NCBI GenBank assembly: GCA_025200525.1 | Contig: JANUSC010000379.1 | Location: 124,001-188,000, forward strand | Origin: Camellia lanceoleosa | Taxonomy: Eukaryota > Streptophyta > Magnoliopsida > Ericales > Theaceae | DNA: 64,000 nucleotides | Direction of reading: 5' to 3' | Part shown: piece by piece, positions 1 to 11,290 of the stretch | Layout: the number at the start of each line of letters is the position of its first letter | Position numbering within the stretch: the first letter of the stretch is position 1 | Notes under the pieces: model-generated | The model's input: only the letters and a program-made list of their open reading frames with translations | What the model was told of the DNA's origin: nothing | The model's database searches: none | Made by a program: the position numbers and the translations under genes

Positions 1-935
1 CGCATCTCTTGTTCACAGTTTCTTACTGTTCTAATGAGAAACCTATTTTGCACGCATGGGCACTTTTTATGTGTCCGTCACGTGTTAATTCATCACTTTG
101 TTGTTGGAAGATTTGGATTTGCATATATTTACTTTATGAATGCACAACTCATTTTATGTTTTGAAAATTGTTAATAAAATATGGATTAGTTTGTAAAACA
201 TGGTACAAAAGATTTTGAGTCTAGGTTTTGTCTATGCACAAAAAACTTCTCTTATTTATTTATTTATGTTTTTTTCCTGTTTAGCAAAAATGTATTTGTT
301 ACACGGTCTTAAATAAAACTCAACCCCAAAAGCTAACTATTGAGGTGGGGTGCCCTCACACTTATATACTTCACATTACTTTAGTACCCAAGCGATAGGA
401 GACTTCGCTTCACAACATTAAGATTTCTCTTATTTTTAACATTAAAGTTTCCATCAGATTTTTACGTGCCTCTTCATGGTAAGTAATGAGAAAATGTGCT
501 ATGAAATTACCTGGGCAAGCACAAGCATCTTAAATTGGTGACTACTTGGAAGTTGTATATTATTAAACTAAAAAGGAAAAAATCAAAGTGCTAAAGATTG
601 GGATTATGGATCAAAGATTAGAAAAAGTTCAATCTGAATCATGTTAAAGCTACCAGTTCTCCTAAAAATTCAATATGATTAATATGTATTTGTTCCTGTC
701 CTCGAAACAATCGTCTTATCCTTTTGTTCCCTTAAGTTTGACATTTATCTTCTTTTTGTTTCTTTTGTTTGTATCAAGTTTTATTGTTTGTATCACGTTT
801 TCAGTTGTTACAAATGACCAGAATATTTGGAAACTGATTTTATTTTTGGTGAGTGTTTTCTTGTATAATACTAGACTCTTCTCCAGCAATTTGAAATATA
901 TTTCTCTCAGTATACTTATCTGTTCTATTGTCAAG
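1..935. other. AT-rich non-coding DNA, no gene recognised
   Basis: I see no convincing coding sequence here. The open frames around 675-974 (+) and 716-934 (-) are rich in hydrophobic residues or poly-T/poly-A translations and match no family I know. The stretch could be intron or intergenic DNA preceding the exon candidate at 936. Confidence 0.5.
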
Positions 936-1042
936 GTTCATCTTCAATTGGGTCAGTCACTCCACAGTTTTTAGCTGCATTTTCAGCAGCATCTGGAAAG
1001 ACATCAGTGCAGTTCTTAGAGTCTGAAGAGTCTGATCCAGAT
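936..1042 (+). CDS. candidate internal exon of an unidentified plant gene
   Basis: A short stretch with better coding character than its surroundings. It is open in only one frame, begins after an AG at 934-935 and ends at a strong donor (GAT|GTAAGT). The peptide is serine-rich and ends acidic (ESEESDPD). I do not recognise the family. The next acceptor (CAATAG, 1141-1145) would give a stop after two codons, so the exon may belong to a decayed gene or the last intron may be misjudged. The copia element at 1177 lies just downstream. Confidence 0.25.
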
Positions 1043-1176
1043 GTAAGTAACTTTTACTATTTGCAGTTCATGTGGCATGAATCAAAATTTGAAATACTCT
1101 AATATTTTGATTCAGTAGTTCATTCATTATTGGTCTTTACAATAGGGCTGCTAGAGTGCAAGTCGAGAGATAAGAA

Positions 1177-1349
1177 TGTAAGTTTTCTGAATAAATCTAT
1201 ATATTCAATTGTGTAATTGATTTACAAAGAGGCATCAATTATATAGCCCTAATCTATGACAGAAAAAAGAAATACAAAGAAAAGGAAATTGCCTAATTCT
1301 TAATATACCTAATTCCTAATATACAATATATACAATATATATTCTTACA
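1177..1349 (-). repeat. copia 3' LTR (left copy)
   Basis: A 173-bp copy, TGTAAG to TTACA, matching 5459-5622. It contains the AT-rich CCTAATATAC tandem motif, with an extra 9 bp relative to the other LTR. The adjoining inner sequence on the element strand (TTTGAGTGAGGA) is a weak polypurine tract. Confidence 0.93.
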
Positions 1350-1362
1350 TCCTCACTCAAAC

Positions 1363-2001
1363 TCAAGGTGTTTTAGCAGAAAACACTGAGAGTTTGCTAA
1401 GAAGAAACTGAAACCGAGCGGTAGTGTGAGTCTTAGTGAAGAAGACCGCAAGTTGCAAAGCCGAGGAGACAAAAGGAAGTGAGATAGAGCCAGACTGCAA
1501 ATGTTGGCAGACAAAGTGACAATCAATCTCAATGTGTTTCGTCCGTTCATGGAAGACAGTATTATAGGCAATCTGAATAGCACTGCGGTTGTCACAATAG
1601 AGGGAGGTCGGAGAAGACTGAGGTACACCTAAATCAGAGAGAAGACAACAAAGCCAAATAAGCTCAGCAGTAGCATGAGCCATAGCACGGTGCTTAGCTT
1701 CGGCAGTAGAGCGAGTAACAATAGTTTGTTTCTTACTTTTCCAAGAGATCAAGAAATCGCCAAAAAACATACAGAAATCAGAGGTGGACTTGCGATCAGT
1801 AACATCACCAGCCCAATCAGAATCAGCATAGGCCACCAAGTCTAAAGATGAAGTAGATGACAACAGCAAGCCCTGAAAGATGGTACCCCGGAGATAGCGA
1901 AGAATACGAACTAAAGCAGCCCAATGGGTAAAGCGAGGAGCATAAACAAACTGACTAACCACATAAACAACAAAAGTAAGATCAGGGTGAGTGACAGTCA
2001 A
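1363..2001 (-). pseudogene. copia RNase H domain and C-terminus (degenerate)
   Basis: This is the last part of the polyprotein. It removes RNA from the RNA-DNA hybrid during reverse transcription. The frame shows the copia RNase H landmarks YADSDWAGD, RKSTS, LISWKSKKQ, then TEAKHRAMA (normally TEAEYRA) and YCDNRSAI, followed by the HIEID box (normally KHIEVD/EIDCHF). The usual TEAE/YRA and FT.. motifs have changed, suggesting relaxed constraint. It is separated from the RT frame upstream by a frameshift near 2001-2007. Confidence 0.92.
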
Positions 2002-2006
2002 ATAAA

Positions 2007-3360
2007 CTAAACACCTACCAGCTCACGATAGACCGTGGGATCAGCCAGAGGGACACCATCAGTAGAGTTGAGCTTCACATTAAGCTCAATAGGTGTATCA
2101 GAAACCTTGGTATCAGTAAGACCAGCACGGTGAATAACCTCATTAGCATACTTGGCCTGAGATAGAAAATAGCCTTTTGGAGAAGAGGCAACCTCAATAC
2201 CAAGAAAATACCGCAATGGACCCAGATCCTTCATTTCGAAGGTACAGAAGAGATGTTGCTTGACCTCAGAGATAGTAGAAGAGTTAGAACTAGTGATGAT
2301 CATATCATCCACATAAAGTAACAGAGCAACAAAACTACTCGAGGTATATCTGAGAAACAAAGCAGAGTTAGAAGCAAAAGGATGAAACCCAAGCTCAGTA
2401 ACGGCAGTCTGAAAGCGATCATACCAAGCACGAGGAGACTGCTTCAAACCATACAGAGCACACCGAAAACGACAAACCTTCCTAGAAGAGTGGAGAAAAC
2501 CAGGGGGAGGACGCATGTAGACCTCCTCAGTGAGATACCCGTTAAGAAAAGCATTCTTAACGTCCTCTGATAGAGAGGCCAATGTCGAACAGTAGCAACA
2601 GAATCAAGGTACGGACAGTAGTCATCTTGGCAACAAGGGCAAAGGTCTCCTCATAATCAATACCATACTTCTGTGAGAAACTCTTGGCAACCAAGGGAGC
2701 TTTGTAGCGCTCAAGAGAACCATCAGAATGAGTCTTGACTTTATAAACCCATTTGCAACCAACCAAATTCTTGCCAGCAGGCAAATGAACCAACTCCCAA
2801 GTGTTAGTCTTCGGTAAAGCAAACAACTCATCCTCCATAGCTTGAACCCAATTAGGATCCTGACAGGCCTCCGTGTAAGATTGTGGTTCTGAAAAAGAAT
2901 GAATAACAGACGAAAAAGAATGAATAACAGGCAAAAAAGTACGATAGCAAGCAGAAAAACATGTATTAGACCAACCCAACCTATTTGGAGGACGATGCTC
3001 ACGAGTAGGATATCGGTGTGTAGCAGGATCATAGTCATCAGAAGCAGAAGGAGCAGCAACAGGAGTAGAGACAACTGGTGGTAGGGGAGCTTGACGACGA
3101 GAATAGATCAACAACGGAGGGGAAGCAGAAGCTGAATGATGAAAAGGAGCCATGGGTGACGCAGACGGAGAAGTAGGAATGGCCTTAGGAGAAACAGTGG
3201 AGATGTACTCATCAGACAAGACCGCAGAAAGAAATGGGTCAATTTGAACCAAATCTTCTTTGGAAACTGGAGCAGTGAGAGGGGGAAGCTGAAAGTAAGA
3301 CAAACGTTCGAGAAAAGGCAACATGACGGGAGACATAAAGGCGACGAGAGACAAGGTCAT
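2007..3360 (-). pseudogene. copia reverse transcriptase (two frames, degenerate)
   Basis: Two overlapping open frames (2557-3360 and 2007-2582) together carry the RVT_2 domain. The first has a serine/proline linker, then WVQAMEDELFAL, NTWELVHLP and GCKWVYKVK. The second has [21 protein letters not shown] and the catalytic YVDDM box, then the KYFLGIEV-like stretch seen here as [10 protein letters not shown] frameshift near 2570 separates them. The catalytic aspartates are still present, but the enzyme could not be made from one reading frame. Confidence 0.93.
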
Positions 3361-3376
3361 AACAACGATAGCCTTT

Positions 3377-4235
3377 CTAAGTAGGACTATAACCTAAAAA
3401 GACACAGAGGATAGACCGGGCACTAAGTTTGGTCCTATCTTTGCGGGAAAGAAGGACAAAACAAACAGACCCAAACACACGAAGGAGGGAGTAGTTAGGA
3501 ATTTGGGAGAACAAAGCCTCATAAGGAGACCGACCAGAAAGAATGTGGGTAGGCATGCGGTTGAGAAAAGCAAAGAAGAAGCGCTTCCCCCTGAATGGAG
3601 CCGGGCGAGGCAGAGAAAAGAAGAGACCTAGCTGTCTCAAGAAGATGACGGTGTTTACGCTCGGCTCGACCATTTTGGGCAGGTGTATCTGTACATGAAG
3701 TTTGGTGAATGGTACCCAAATTGGCCAAATACTCACAAAACTCATTTTTAAAATATTCCCCACCTAAGTCAGATCGTAATACTTTAATTGTAGACCCAAA
3801 CTGAGTAGTAATCATTGACTGAAAGGTATGGTAGATCTGATAGAAATTGGACTTATGAGTCATAAGATAAACCCAAGTGTAACGGGTGCAGTCATCAACA
3901 AATGACACATAGTATGCAGAACCCCCTTTGGTGAGAACAGGAGAAGTGCCCCAAACATCAGTATGAACTAAAGAAAACAGTGTATCAAATATAGAAGTAC
4001 TTTTACGAAAAGGAAAGACCGTCATTTTGGCAAGTTTATACCCCCGACATTCAGTAAGTTCACTAGGAGAAACTTTACCTAATATACCTGACTGAGTTAA
4101 AGACCGTAAGCGGTCAGTAGACAAATGTCCTAATCTTGAATGCCATAAGTAGAAAGGATTGGACAGAGAATCTAATTGAAAAGAGAAAAAAACAGTTGGA
4201 GAAGTTGTCATAGGTAGATGCAAGCTCTCTACCAC
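3377..4235 (-). pseudogene. copia integrase (degenerate)
   Basis: Two overlapping frames (3519-4235 and 3377-3763) carry the integrase that inserts element cDNA. Seen in order are LWHSRLGHLS (zinc-binding pre-integrase motif), HTDVWG with the first catalytic Asp, SFVDDCTRYTWVYLM, RSDLGGEYF with the second Asp (DN/DLGGE position), and QNGRAERKHRHLLE with the catalytic Glu. The frame then shifts near 3600-3700 into RMPTHILSGRSPYEALF and FGSVCFV. The D,D,E triad survives, but the frameshift removes the C-terminal part from the same protein. Confidence 0.93.
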
Positions 4236-4268
4236 ATAGAGGTCTCCAACTCTACGGCTAGTCCCAAT

Positions 4269-4883
4269 CTACTGCTTGGACATCCGATCCTGCACAGAAC
4301 AAATAGAAGAAGAAAAGATAACATCAAAACCAGAGGCATCAAGCTGACTGATAGATAATAAACTGACAGATAATTGAGGAACATAAATGACAGATGGAAT
4401 AAAGACAACAGACATAGTAGACGGTAAGATAGACCCAACAGATATAACTGACATACCAGACCCATTAACAGCATTAATAGTAATAGGAAAGGGAGGGGGA
4501 GTACAATTCTGAGGTAAAGAGAGATGAGGAGTCATATGATAAGAGGCACCAGAGTCAAAAATCCAGACAGACGAAGAGATACCTGAAGAAGACCTAAGCA
4601 AACCTGAATGAAGAGAGGAAACAATGGAAGTAGATGGAGATGGCTGGGAGGTAGACAGTATATGCTAAAGCTGGCTAATCTGCGTAGTCAAGGCAACCAA
4701 GTCAGGATCAGGAACCGGAGCAGATGTAGTAGAATCGGCGGGAGGTCGAACGGTACTCAGAGGAGGAGCGTAAAACTTAATCAAAAATTGCTGAGAAGAC
4801 GAGGCAGACACAGGCAAAGCAGACAAACATCCCTTCTTGGGACAATGATACTTCCAATGGCCTTTCTAATAGCAGAAAACACA
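4269..4883 (-). pseudogene. copia gag zinc knuckle and protease remnant
   Basis: The aspartic protease active site is visible as WIFDSGASYHMT in the frame 4269-4601, which ends in a stop in frame with integrase. Upstream, positions 4842-4883 encode a CX2CX3GHX4C nucleocapsid zinc knuckle (C-VF-C, GH, WKYH, C) with a TAG codon inside it, between the second Cys and the GH. Only about 560 bases separate this knuckle from the primer site. The roughly 250-residue capsid part normally found in copia gag is therefore absent or unrecognisable. Confidence 0.85.
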
Positions 4884-5444
4884 CTCATCAAAAGTCAGAG
4901 ACATCATAATAATCAGAAAAATAGAACAATGAACCCACAATATTTAGAAGTCAAATAGGCCCAATTTGAAATCAGAGATATGAACTGTGGTCAAAACCGT
5001 AATAATGGAGAAACTCTAGAACAGGGTCAAAATATCAAATAAGAGTACCTTCAGATGGGTCAAGACCCAGACCTAGACCCAGATAGAGAGGGAAATAGCC
5101 AAACTAGAGAATCAAAAGCCCAGAAGTTGACCAAGGCAATGAAGTTGATCGACAACGACGACAGACAGCTTCGAGTGGAGCTTCAGCCGAGATCGAAGTA
5201 GATGCCCCACGAGGGATTGCGTCTGAGACAGACGAAGTGACCGCACTGCACCGCAGAACCCGGCATCGAGCAGCGATGACCCACGAAGTCGACCGAAGAA
5301 GGAGTGCGTCTGAGACAGACGAGGCAGACCAGACCAGAGAACCAGACCAGGCGAAACCCTAGGTGTGTCGCGAGGTGAACTAGAACCAGAGATCACGAAC
5401 CAGTAAACCAGAAGATTGCACGATGGCGGCTAGGGTTTGAAAAC
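4884..5444 (-). other. copia leader / eroded gag region
   Basis: This is the sequence between the zinc knuckle and the primer site. It contains two similar segments (around 5217-5236 and 5307-5326) sharing a GCGTCTGAGACAGACGA core, that is, a short internal repeat. No capsid-like frame of useful length is visible. It probably represents the 5' leader plus the junction of a gag deletion. Confidence 0.5.
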
Positions 5445-5458
5445 TAGCTCTGATACCA
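5445..5458 (-). other. primer-binding site (initiator Met-tRNA)
   Basis: On the minus strand this reads TGGTATCAGAGCTA, directly abutting the 5' LTR at 5459. That is the standard plant copia primer site complementary to the 3' end of initiator methionine tRNA, and it fixes the element's orientation. Confidence 0.95.
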
Positions 5459-5622
5459 TGTAAGTTTTCTGAATGAATCTATATATTCAATTGTGTAATT
5501 GATTTACAAAAAGGCATCAATTATATAGCTCTAATCTATGACAGAAAAAGGAAATACAAAAAAAAGAAAATTGCCTAATTCCTAATATACCTAATTCCTA
5601 ATATACAATATATATTCTCACA
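5459..5622 (-). repeat. copia 5' LTR (right copy)
   Basis: A 164-bp LTR, TGTAAG to CTCACA, paired with 1177-1349 and followed directly by the target duplication AAGAA. Confidence 0.93.
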
Positions 5623-5640
5623 AAGAAACCCATCCGTTAG

Positions 5641-6293
5641 AATCATTTTTCCCATAATTGAAAGAGTGAAAAATGCAAGTTGTGGAATCTTAGCTTCAAA
5701 ATACCTTGTGTGTTTCTCGCAGGTATCCTGACCTTTTGATTACCTGCAAGATGATTTAATGGTTTTTAACTGAATTCCATGTGTTATTTTGCTTTGCTTT
5801 GCTTTGTTTGTTTTTTTCCTTTCTTTTTTTAAAAAAAAAAAAAATTTATTCCTGATTTTTATATTTCATTTAAGGGATGGGATAAAAGTATAGGTGTGCA
5901 ACTAAGTCCCACACAGCCCTATTGAGATTTATGAGGAATATCTCATGTCTAGCCTGGTTAAATCCTATATTTCGAATGTAAAAAGTTAAATTAAAATAAA
6001 ATCCTGTATAAATCCATGTGGGATTGGTGATTGACTGCCACTTCAATTGGTCAAAGGATTTACAGAAATGAGCAAATATCAAATCAATAATGCTTGCAAG
6101 TGAAACATAAAATCTGTCTTCTTTTCCAGTTAAAATAAAAATGAAGATACAACAATGTTTTTTTGCAACTTTGACTTTCCATTATTATCTTCGTGAAGAC
6201 TCGTTCATTTCTTCTTGTTTAATAGTCAATCAGCTATTTTTTTATTTTTTTTTTCCCTGATAACACATAATTTGCTCAATGTTTTTTTCCCAG
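5641..6293. other. non-coding stretch
   Basis: AT-rich DNA with poly-T/poly-A runs (around 5813-5844 and 6237-6253). It reads like intron sequence leading to an acceptor at 6291-6293. No coding signal. Confidence 0.5.
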
Positions 6294-6383
6294 AAAACAT
6301 GTCAAAGGTTAAGAAACGTAGGCATGCTTCATGATGCAATTCCTTATCCCAACGATAGAGTTAATCATCCCGTGCATATCAAG
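6294..6383 (+). CDS. candidate internal exon, unidentified gene
   Basis: Thirty open codons lie between a good acceptor (TTTTTTTCCCAG) and a good donor (ATCAAG|GTAAAC). The peptide (..NVGMLHDAIPYPNDRV..) has ordinary globular-protein composition. It could belong to the same host gene as 936-1042, with the copia element in between, but I cannot show this and do not recognise the family. Confidence 0.35.
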
Positions 6384-6446
6384 GTAAACACATTCCCTCT
6401 TTATTGTTCTGAAGTCTGTCTCTTCCAAGATTCTTTTCTTTTTTCT

Positions 6447-6962
6447 TTCCTTTTTTTTTTTTTGATCGGCAACAAAAGAAAATTTTATTAAAAAAGAATG
6501 AGTACAAAAAGAGGACAAGATGTCCTCTACAATAGAAAAGAAAACATCAATAACCAAAACTAAGAAACAATTTAACCATCACATATCACTTTTCAATCTC
6601 TAGAAATAAAATATAATAATAATAAAATGAAATCCCCTTAAAAGGAGTCGAAACGGAAGTCCAAAACAATGCCAAATGACATACTCTATCCCACATAGAT
6701 GCTGCATCATCAAATTTGTCCTCAAAGATCCTTGCATTCATTTCCAACCAAATCACCCAAAAATTGTGAAGACAACACAATGACGCATCACTTTTGCTTT
6801 CATCATACCTCCAAAGTCCTAAAAATCCAGTGAAATCATTACTGGACAAGATCCAAAGCCACCCATTGGACATCAACCAAAGCGAAAGAGACGATACCAT
6901 AGATCCAAAGCAACAGGACAATGCAAGAATAAGTGATCCAAAGCCATATTAAGTTTATTTTG
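6447..6962 (-). mobile_element. 5'-truncated L1-type LINE, 3' end only
   Basis: A poly-T run at 6447-6461 is the minus-strand poly(A) tail. Inside, the minus strand encodes the end of LINE ORF2: DHLFLHCPVALDLWY (zinc-binding zf-RVT type) with a frameshift, then LHNFWVIWLEMNARIFEDK and WTSVSTPFKGISF. These are typical of the C-terminal region of plant L1 ORF2. Only about 0.5 kb of a roughly 6-kb element is left, as usual for incomplete target-primed insertion. Pyrimidine-rich sequence flanks both ends, but I could not define an exact target duplication. Confidence 0.85.
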
Positions 6963-7079
6963 TGAAGTTGAGTCAATTCTTCTATTTCTTTTGAATTCCC
7001 TGCCATTACGAACTATTTTATTCACGGATGTACACCTAGGGTGAATGCGGTTGTATTCACTTATGAGATGGAAATCTAA

Positions 7080-8775
7080 CATCTTGTTCGAATAGAGATT
7101 ATTTGATTCAAATAATGACTGTAATGGATCTCGGCTCAATCCCTCTGAACTTATGCGGAAGGTAGCCATTTCAAATTGAAACATGCATCACATGTGTGAA
7201 GCATCCAACTTCGAGGATCACTGGATTACCATCTCATGATATTTTCTAACAACCTATCCTATGAATTCAATCACTTCTCGATCCGAAACCTTCTGCGTTT
7301 TACAAAATCCATAGCCACTTGGGGAAAATGCGAACTCGCTTTTAAAGAAAGTATTTCAATGTCATCTTTCTTTTATTTGACACTGGATCAAGAGTTAATC
7401 CTCCGCCTTCCAACAAATAGCCTGTTAATTACCTTTCAAATCGCTAATACAAATTGATCTTGCACTGCTTTGAAATTAGCTTCCAGAGAGAAGTTGCTGT
7501 GGCAAGAACGTAGACCTAACCCACAAAAGAAAAGGAAAATTACAATTCTTTGTTAACCAATGACCATGACTATTGTGCTACAAATTTATCACATGAAAGC
7601 ATAAATGTTGGCATTCAAATTTTTCAAATTGATCTGACAAAGCCTGTACATCCAAAATTTTGCTTGATATGGCTTATCTGGAGAGAGCATAACATGAGAG
7701 CGTTCCAAGGTGTTGAGGAGCATGTGCATAGAATCAAGAGCTTTTTCTTGTCCATTTCGTATTGCTGGTCTTTTGGGAGGGCTTTGCCTTCCATAGACAC
7801 TCTTTTTGACTATGTAGATTCTGTCTTGTAAGAATCCTTAGGCTTTTTGGCATATGTATAGGAGTTGTCCTTTTTGGTGTTTGGAGGTTATTATGGTGTA
7901 ACATCCTTCCCTTTTTGTATTGGGGTTTCCCTTCCATTTTTAGTTAATGAATTTTTGTTACTTAGCCGCCGCCGCCCCCCCTTCCAAAACAAAAAAAATA
8001 AAAAATACAATTGTATTTTCTGCATACAACATATCATACATTGAGTTAGAAAGCCACAGTCCTGTATCAACTCAACTCTATCAACCTTCAATCTTTAATT
8101 GTCTTTACTTTTAAAATTCTTCATGCGACTGCAATGAAGGAGACTACAAATGTGACTCAACTTTTGAGGAGTCTATAAGGCTTATTTTATTTAATTCAAC
8201 AATTTCCAAAGGTGCTAGCTATGTATATATATATATGTTCCTTCCTCTTCTTGCATAGGAAGTTCCAATCAGTGCTTCCTCTCCCTAATTTCTCCATGGT
8301 GCTGCTTTCACACCATCTCTCTGTCACTTTTATTCTCTTCTCTTTTCTCATTTTCCAAGTGTCAACATTGAATCGAATATAGAAGAGATTTTCAATTTGT
8401 GCTCAAGGTCATGCCTGGGTTTTCATGTATGCATGAATGATCATGATCTCAAAGATTAGCACATCATATGATGTATCAGAGTAATCTAATAATATTATGA
8501 TATAATAGACAAGTATGAGAAGATTGTTCTCTCTTAAAATCAATTATTTTTGTGGTGTATGTCTTAGTATTATGTGAAGTTACAATTTAAGCCACATTAT
8601 GTACTCCAGTTCCTCCTTATCTGTCATTTCTATTTCAATTTATGTTTTTGGAAATTGCTGATTTTAAGTTAAAGATAATAGAGGAGAGAATATATGGTAA
8701 AAGCAGTAGCCTAAGATGCTTCGATCTAAGAAAGATGCTTCATCCTTTGGATGGGTGTATTGTTGATCCCATAAC
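7080..8775 (+). repeat. dispersed repeat, copy R1 (paired with about 33350-35205)
   Basis: Long collinear similarity to the segment at about 33350-35205 in the same orientation. Shared landmarks include GCGGAAGGTAGCCATTTCAA at 7153 and 33424, the LINE tail near 7860-7960 and 34140-34230, the GTTCCTTCCTCTTCTTGCAT stretch and the GTTAAAGATAATAGAGGAGA stretch. The copies differ by substitutions and small indels throughout. It carries no intact gene. Because a LINE tail and unrelated flanks are shared, this looks like a segmental copy rather than two independent insertions. Confidence 0.88.
7600..7965 (+). mobile_element. LINE ORF2 C-terminal remnant (plus strand)
   Basis: The plus-strand peptide LIWLIWREHNMRAFQGVE, followed by IKSFFLSISYCWSF and a final stop after DYVDSVL, is the standard end of plant L1 ORF2. 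The following sequence is LINE-like 3' UTR ending TTGTTACTTAGC and then a C- and A-rich junction. It lies inside repeat R1 and has a frameshifted counterpart at about 33880-34225. Confidence 0.75.
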
Positions 8776-8941
8776 TTCAGTCTGTTGCTTGGGGACATCA
8801 ATTTCTAATTCACTCAGACAAAGCGGGTTGGAGCTATGAAGACAAATTTCAGATTGGGTTCAAGACTTCACATCTAATTACACGCATGGTATTGTTTTCA
8901 TTGTTCCACCATCGATGCAAACAGAGTCCCAACCATAAGAG

Positions 8942-9200
8942 CCGAGTTTGGATGATATTATATTGCCATTTTGTCGTGCTCCGAAATATAGACCCAGTGA
9001 CACACCAGCAACAAAACAGGCTATGAGAGAAGCATTGGCTGAACGCGAGAGAGAGAGATATCTATGGAAGCAGTTGCATTCGAAGAATTAATGGAAGAAG
9101 AAGAAGTGATTGCAGATGAAGAAGAGGAAATGTTGTAGGCAACTGATTATGTTGCAAAGTAGCAGGAAGATGAGAAAGCTTATGCTAATATATCAATGAG
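8942..9200 (+). pseudogene. degenerate coding remnant of an unidentified protein
   Basis: One frame reads from PSLDDIILPFCRAPKYRP to LAERERERYLWKQ and stops at 9089-9091. The overlapping frame from 9064 reads MEAVAFEELMEEEEVIADEE to a stop. After that stop, ATDYVAK and QEDEKAYANISMS continue in frame with interrupting stops. The pattern suggests one acidic, Glu-rich protein tail broken by a frameshift and nonsense codons. I do not recognise the family. It lies past the end of repeat R1. Confidence 0.4.
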
Positions 9201-11290
9201 CCAAAGTTGATTCATCTGAGCTTCTGATTAAATTGCTTATTGAGAGGAAAGTAATAAATGGCTTGAAATGTTCATGTATGTACTTCCTCCAGAGCTGTCA
9301 TAGAGCAATATAAAATCTGAAGAGAATGTTGTATTCTCTAGTTGTACATTAGATTGAAGGGGATTGATGTATACACTTGGTTTTAGGATTGTAGCATTTT
9401 AAGATGTGATGCTTTTGGGGTTTGAAGGGCTGCTATGCCAAAGGACTATTCTTTTCATTGGTTTTTGATTGTGTTGAGGGTTGAGTAGGTCTTTAGATTT
9501 CCATTGTTTATATACACTAGTGGCATGAACAGAAATAAAGGATGAATGAGATTGCAAGAAAGTGTTGATCTGTCTTCATTTTCAAGCTTGCCTTAAATTT
9601 TTATGAGCAATGGCCTTTGAGATTCCTATTTGAAGTTGGTTACACCGGATTAATTGGAAGAAAATGTTAAAATTTTCAGTACTTGAGGCCGTGTCAGGTT
9701 TTTTTTTTTTTGTTAATATATATTTCTGAGCAATGTTAGAACATAATGGATTGTAGAATGATTTATATAAAATGCAATAGATTGTTAGGGCTAAACCTAG
9801 TTATGATGGGGTTAACATTCAAAATAAATCTCAATATGTCAATGCACTTTTACAATCTATTATATATTTCTAGTCTATGTTCTTGTTTGAGTAGCGAAAG
9901 CCATGCTACTCCCTGTATATTCTTCATTCCATCTCTGCTTTCCATGTCCCTCTTAAATTTTGAAAATGATGGATTTTGGAAAAGTAATTTGGGACTACCA
10001 TTAAGTTGGTGTTAAGGTCAAGCGTAAAGTTAGAATGATCATATTTTTAAATTAAAATTGTTCACTGACAATAAAATTTTATGCCAAATTTATTTTTTAT
10101 CTGATGATATGACATTTTACAAGTCAATCGTTCATTAGTAATGCATGAACGATGGGATGCATTAGACTAATAAAATGTTATTCATTTAGTTTTAATATGC
10201 CTCCAAATTATAAGTAAATTTAGTATAATTTGATTATCACAATATCATGATTAACTAAATAATAAAAGAATAAAGAAAACAAAAGCGATGTTTCAACTAA
10301 AAGGTGTGATATCATAGAATAGGAAAGTCTTAAAAATAATAATAATAATAATAGTTTGTAAATATTATTACTCTTCAAAGTGTTTTACTAACTAATATTT
10401 TTTTTAACAAAAAAAATTAATAATTAATATGTCGTGAAATAATAAAATTTTAAAATCTAAAACAAGATTTACTTGAATAATATAATAATATCATATTAAT
10501 AAATAAGAAAAAAATTATAAATTTATGTAGTTTATATAACATTAGCCTTATTAGGCCATAATTAAGAATCAAATATAATTCAAAAAATTAGAAATGAAAT
10601 TAGACGTTTCATATTCTGACCAATAACAAGAGGGTTAATTGTTAATCGCTTAGTTTTGTCATAATATTATTTTAACAAGACTACAAATTCAGACTTATAA
10701 ATTCAAAATTTATTCAGAAAGAAAAACTAATGGTTGAAATTTATTTTACTCATAAATCTCACATTTTATCAATTTAATTTTCACCACACAAACACATTCT
10801 TGACAAATTATGAGTTGATAAATCTTGATTCATACTATTATTCTTTAGAATTTCTCCAATTGATGTGGAATCTCTGCCGAAGAATCAACGACATGAATGA
10901 AGAATGGAAAGGTCTTTTTAAAGATTCTTTCAAATTATGTGGCAAATTACTTCAACTTATTTCTTATAAATATAATATGTCACGTCAATTCTAAATCATA
11001 AAAACAATTTTAAAAAAAGATTTATCTTTATTTAGTAATTGCAATATATATATGTATGAATTTTTTAAAATTTTGTATTTCTTTATTTTCTAAAAGGTAT
11101 AAAAAGTAATTTTTTAAACAAACCTTTAAAATAAAAACAAGTAAAAAAACACATCAACTTACTTAAAAACTTTCCCAATGACAAAAAAAAAGAGAAAATT
11201 GGTCTAGGGTCCCTCTCCCACTTTTCGTAATGAAAAAAATTCACAAAATTATTTTTTGATATCTAAGATCCCTAAACATACCACAGAGAA
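9201..11290. other. AT-rich intergenic DNA
   Basis: No gene is supported. The stretch includes an (AAT)n microsatellite at about 10333-10351 and several poly-A/T runs. Short open frames (9746-10015, 10734-10994) have no recognisable domains and AT-driven composition. Confidence 0.6.

Larger units (their letters stand above)
1177..5622 (-). mobile_element. Ty1-copia LTR retrotransposon, degenerate, minus strand
   Basis: The element is bounded by two near-identical LTRs (1177-1349 and 5459-5622) that start TG and end CA, and is flanked by the 5-bp duplication AAGAA (1172-1176 and 5623-5627). Read on the minus strand, the order is primer site, gag remnant, protease, integrase, reverse transcriptase, RNase H. 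Integrase before RT is the diagnostic Ty1-copia order. At 4.4 kb it is slightly shorter than usual for the superfamily because most of gag is missing. At least one in-frame stop and several frameshifts break the polyprotein. The LTRs differ by roughly eight or nine substitutions and one 9-bp indel, so the insertion is not recent. Confidence 0.96.

Noticed and set aside
1146..1176. Copia insertion inside a coding exon of the host gene
   Set aside because: The frame carried over from the exon ending at 1042 meets a stop two codons after the acceptor, so the exon status of the insertion site is not supported.
2382..4958. Plus-strand ORFs at 2382-2570, 2899-3084 and 4608-4958
   Set aside because: They are antisense to the minus-strand copia polyprotein and show no domain of their own.
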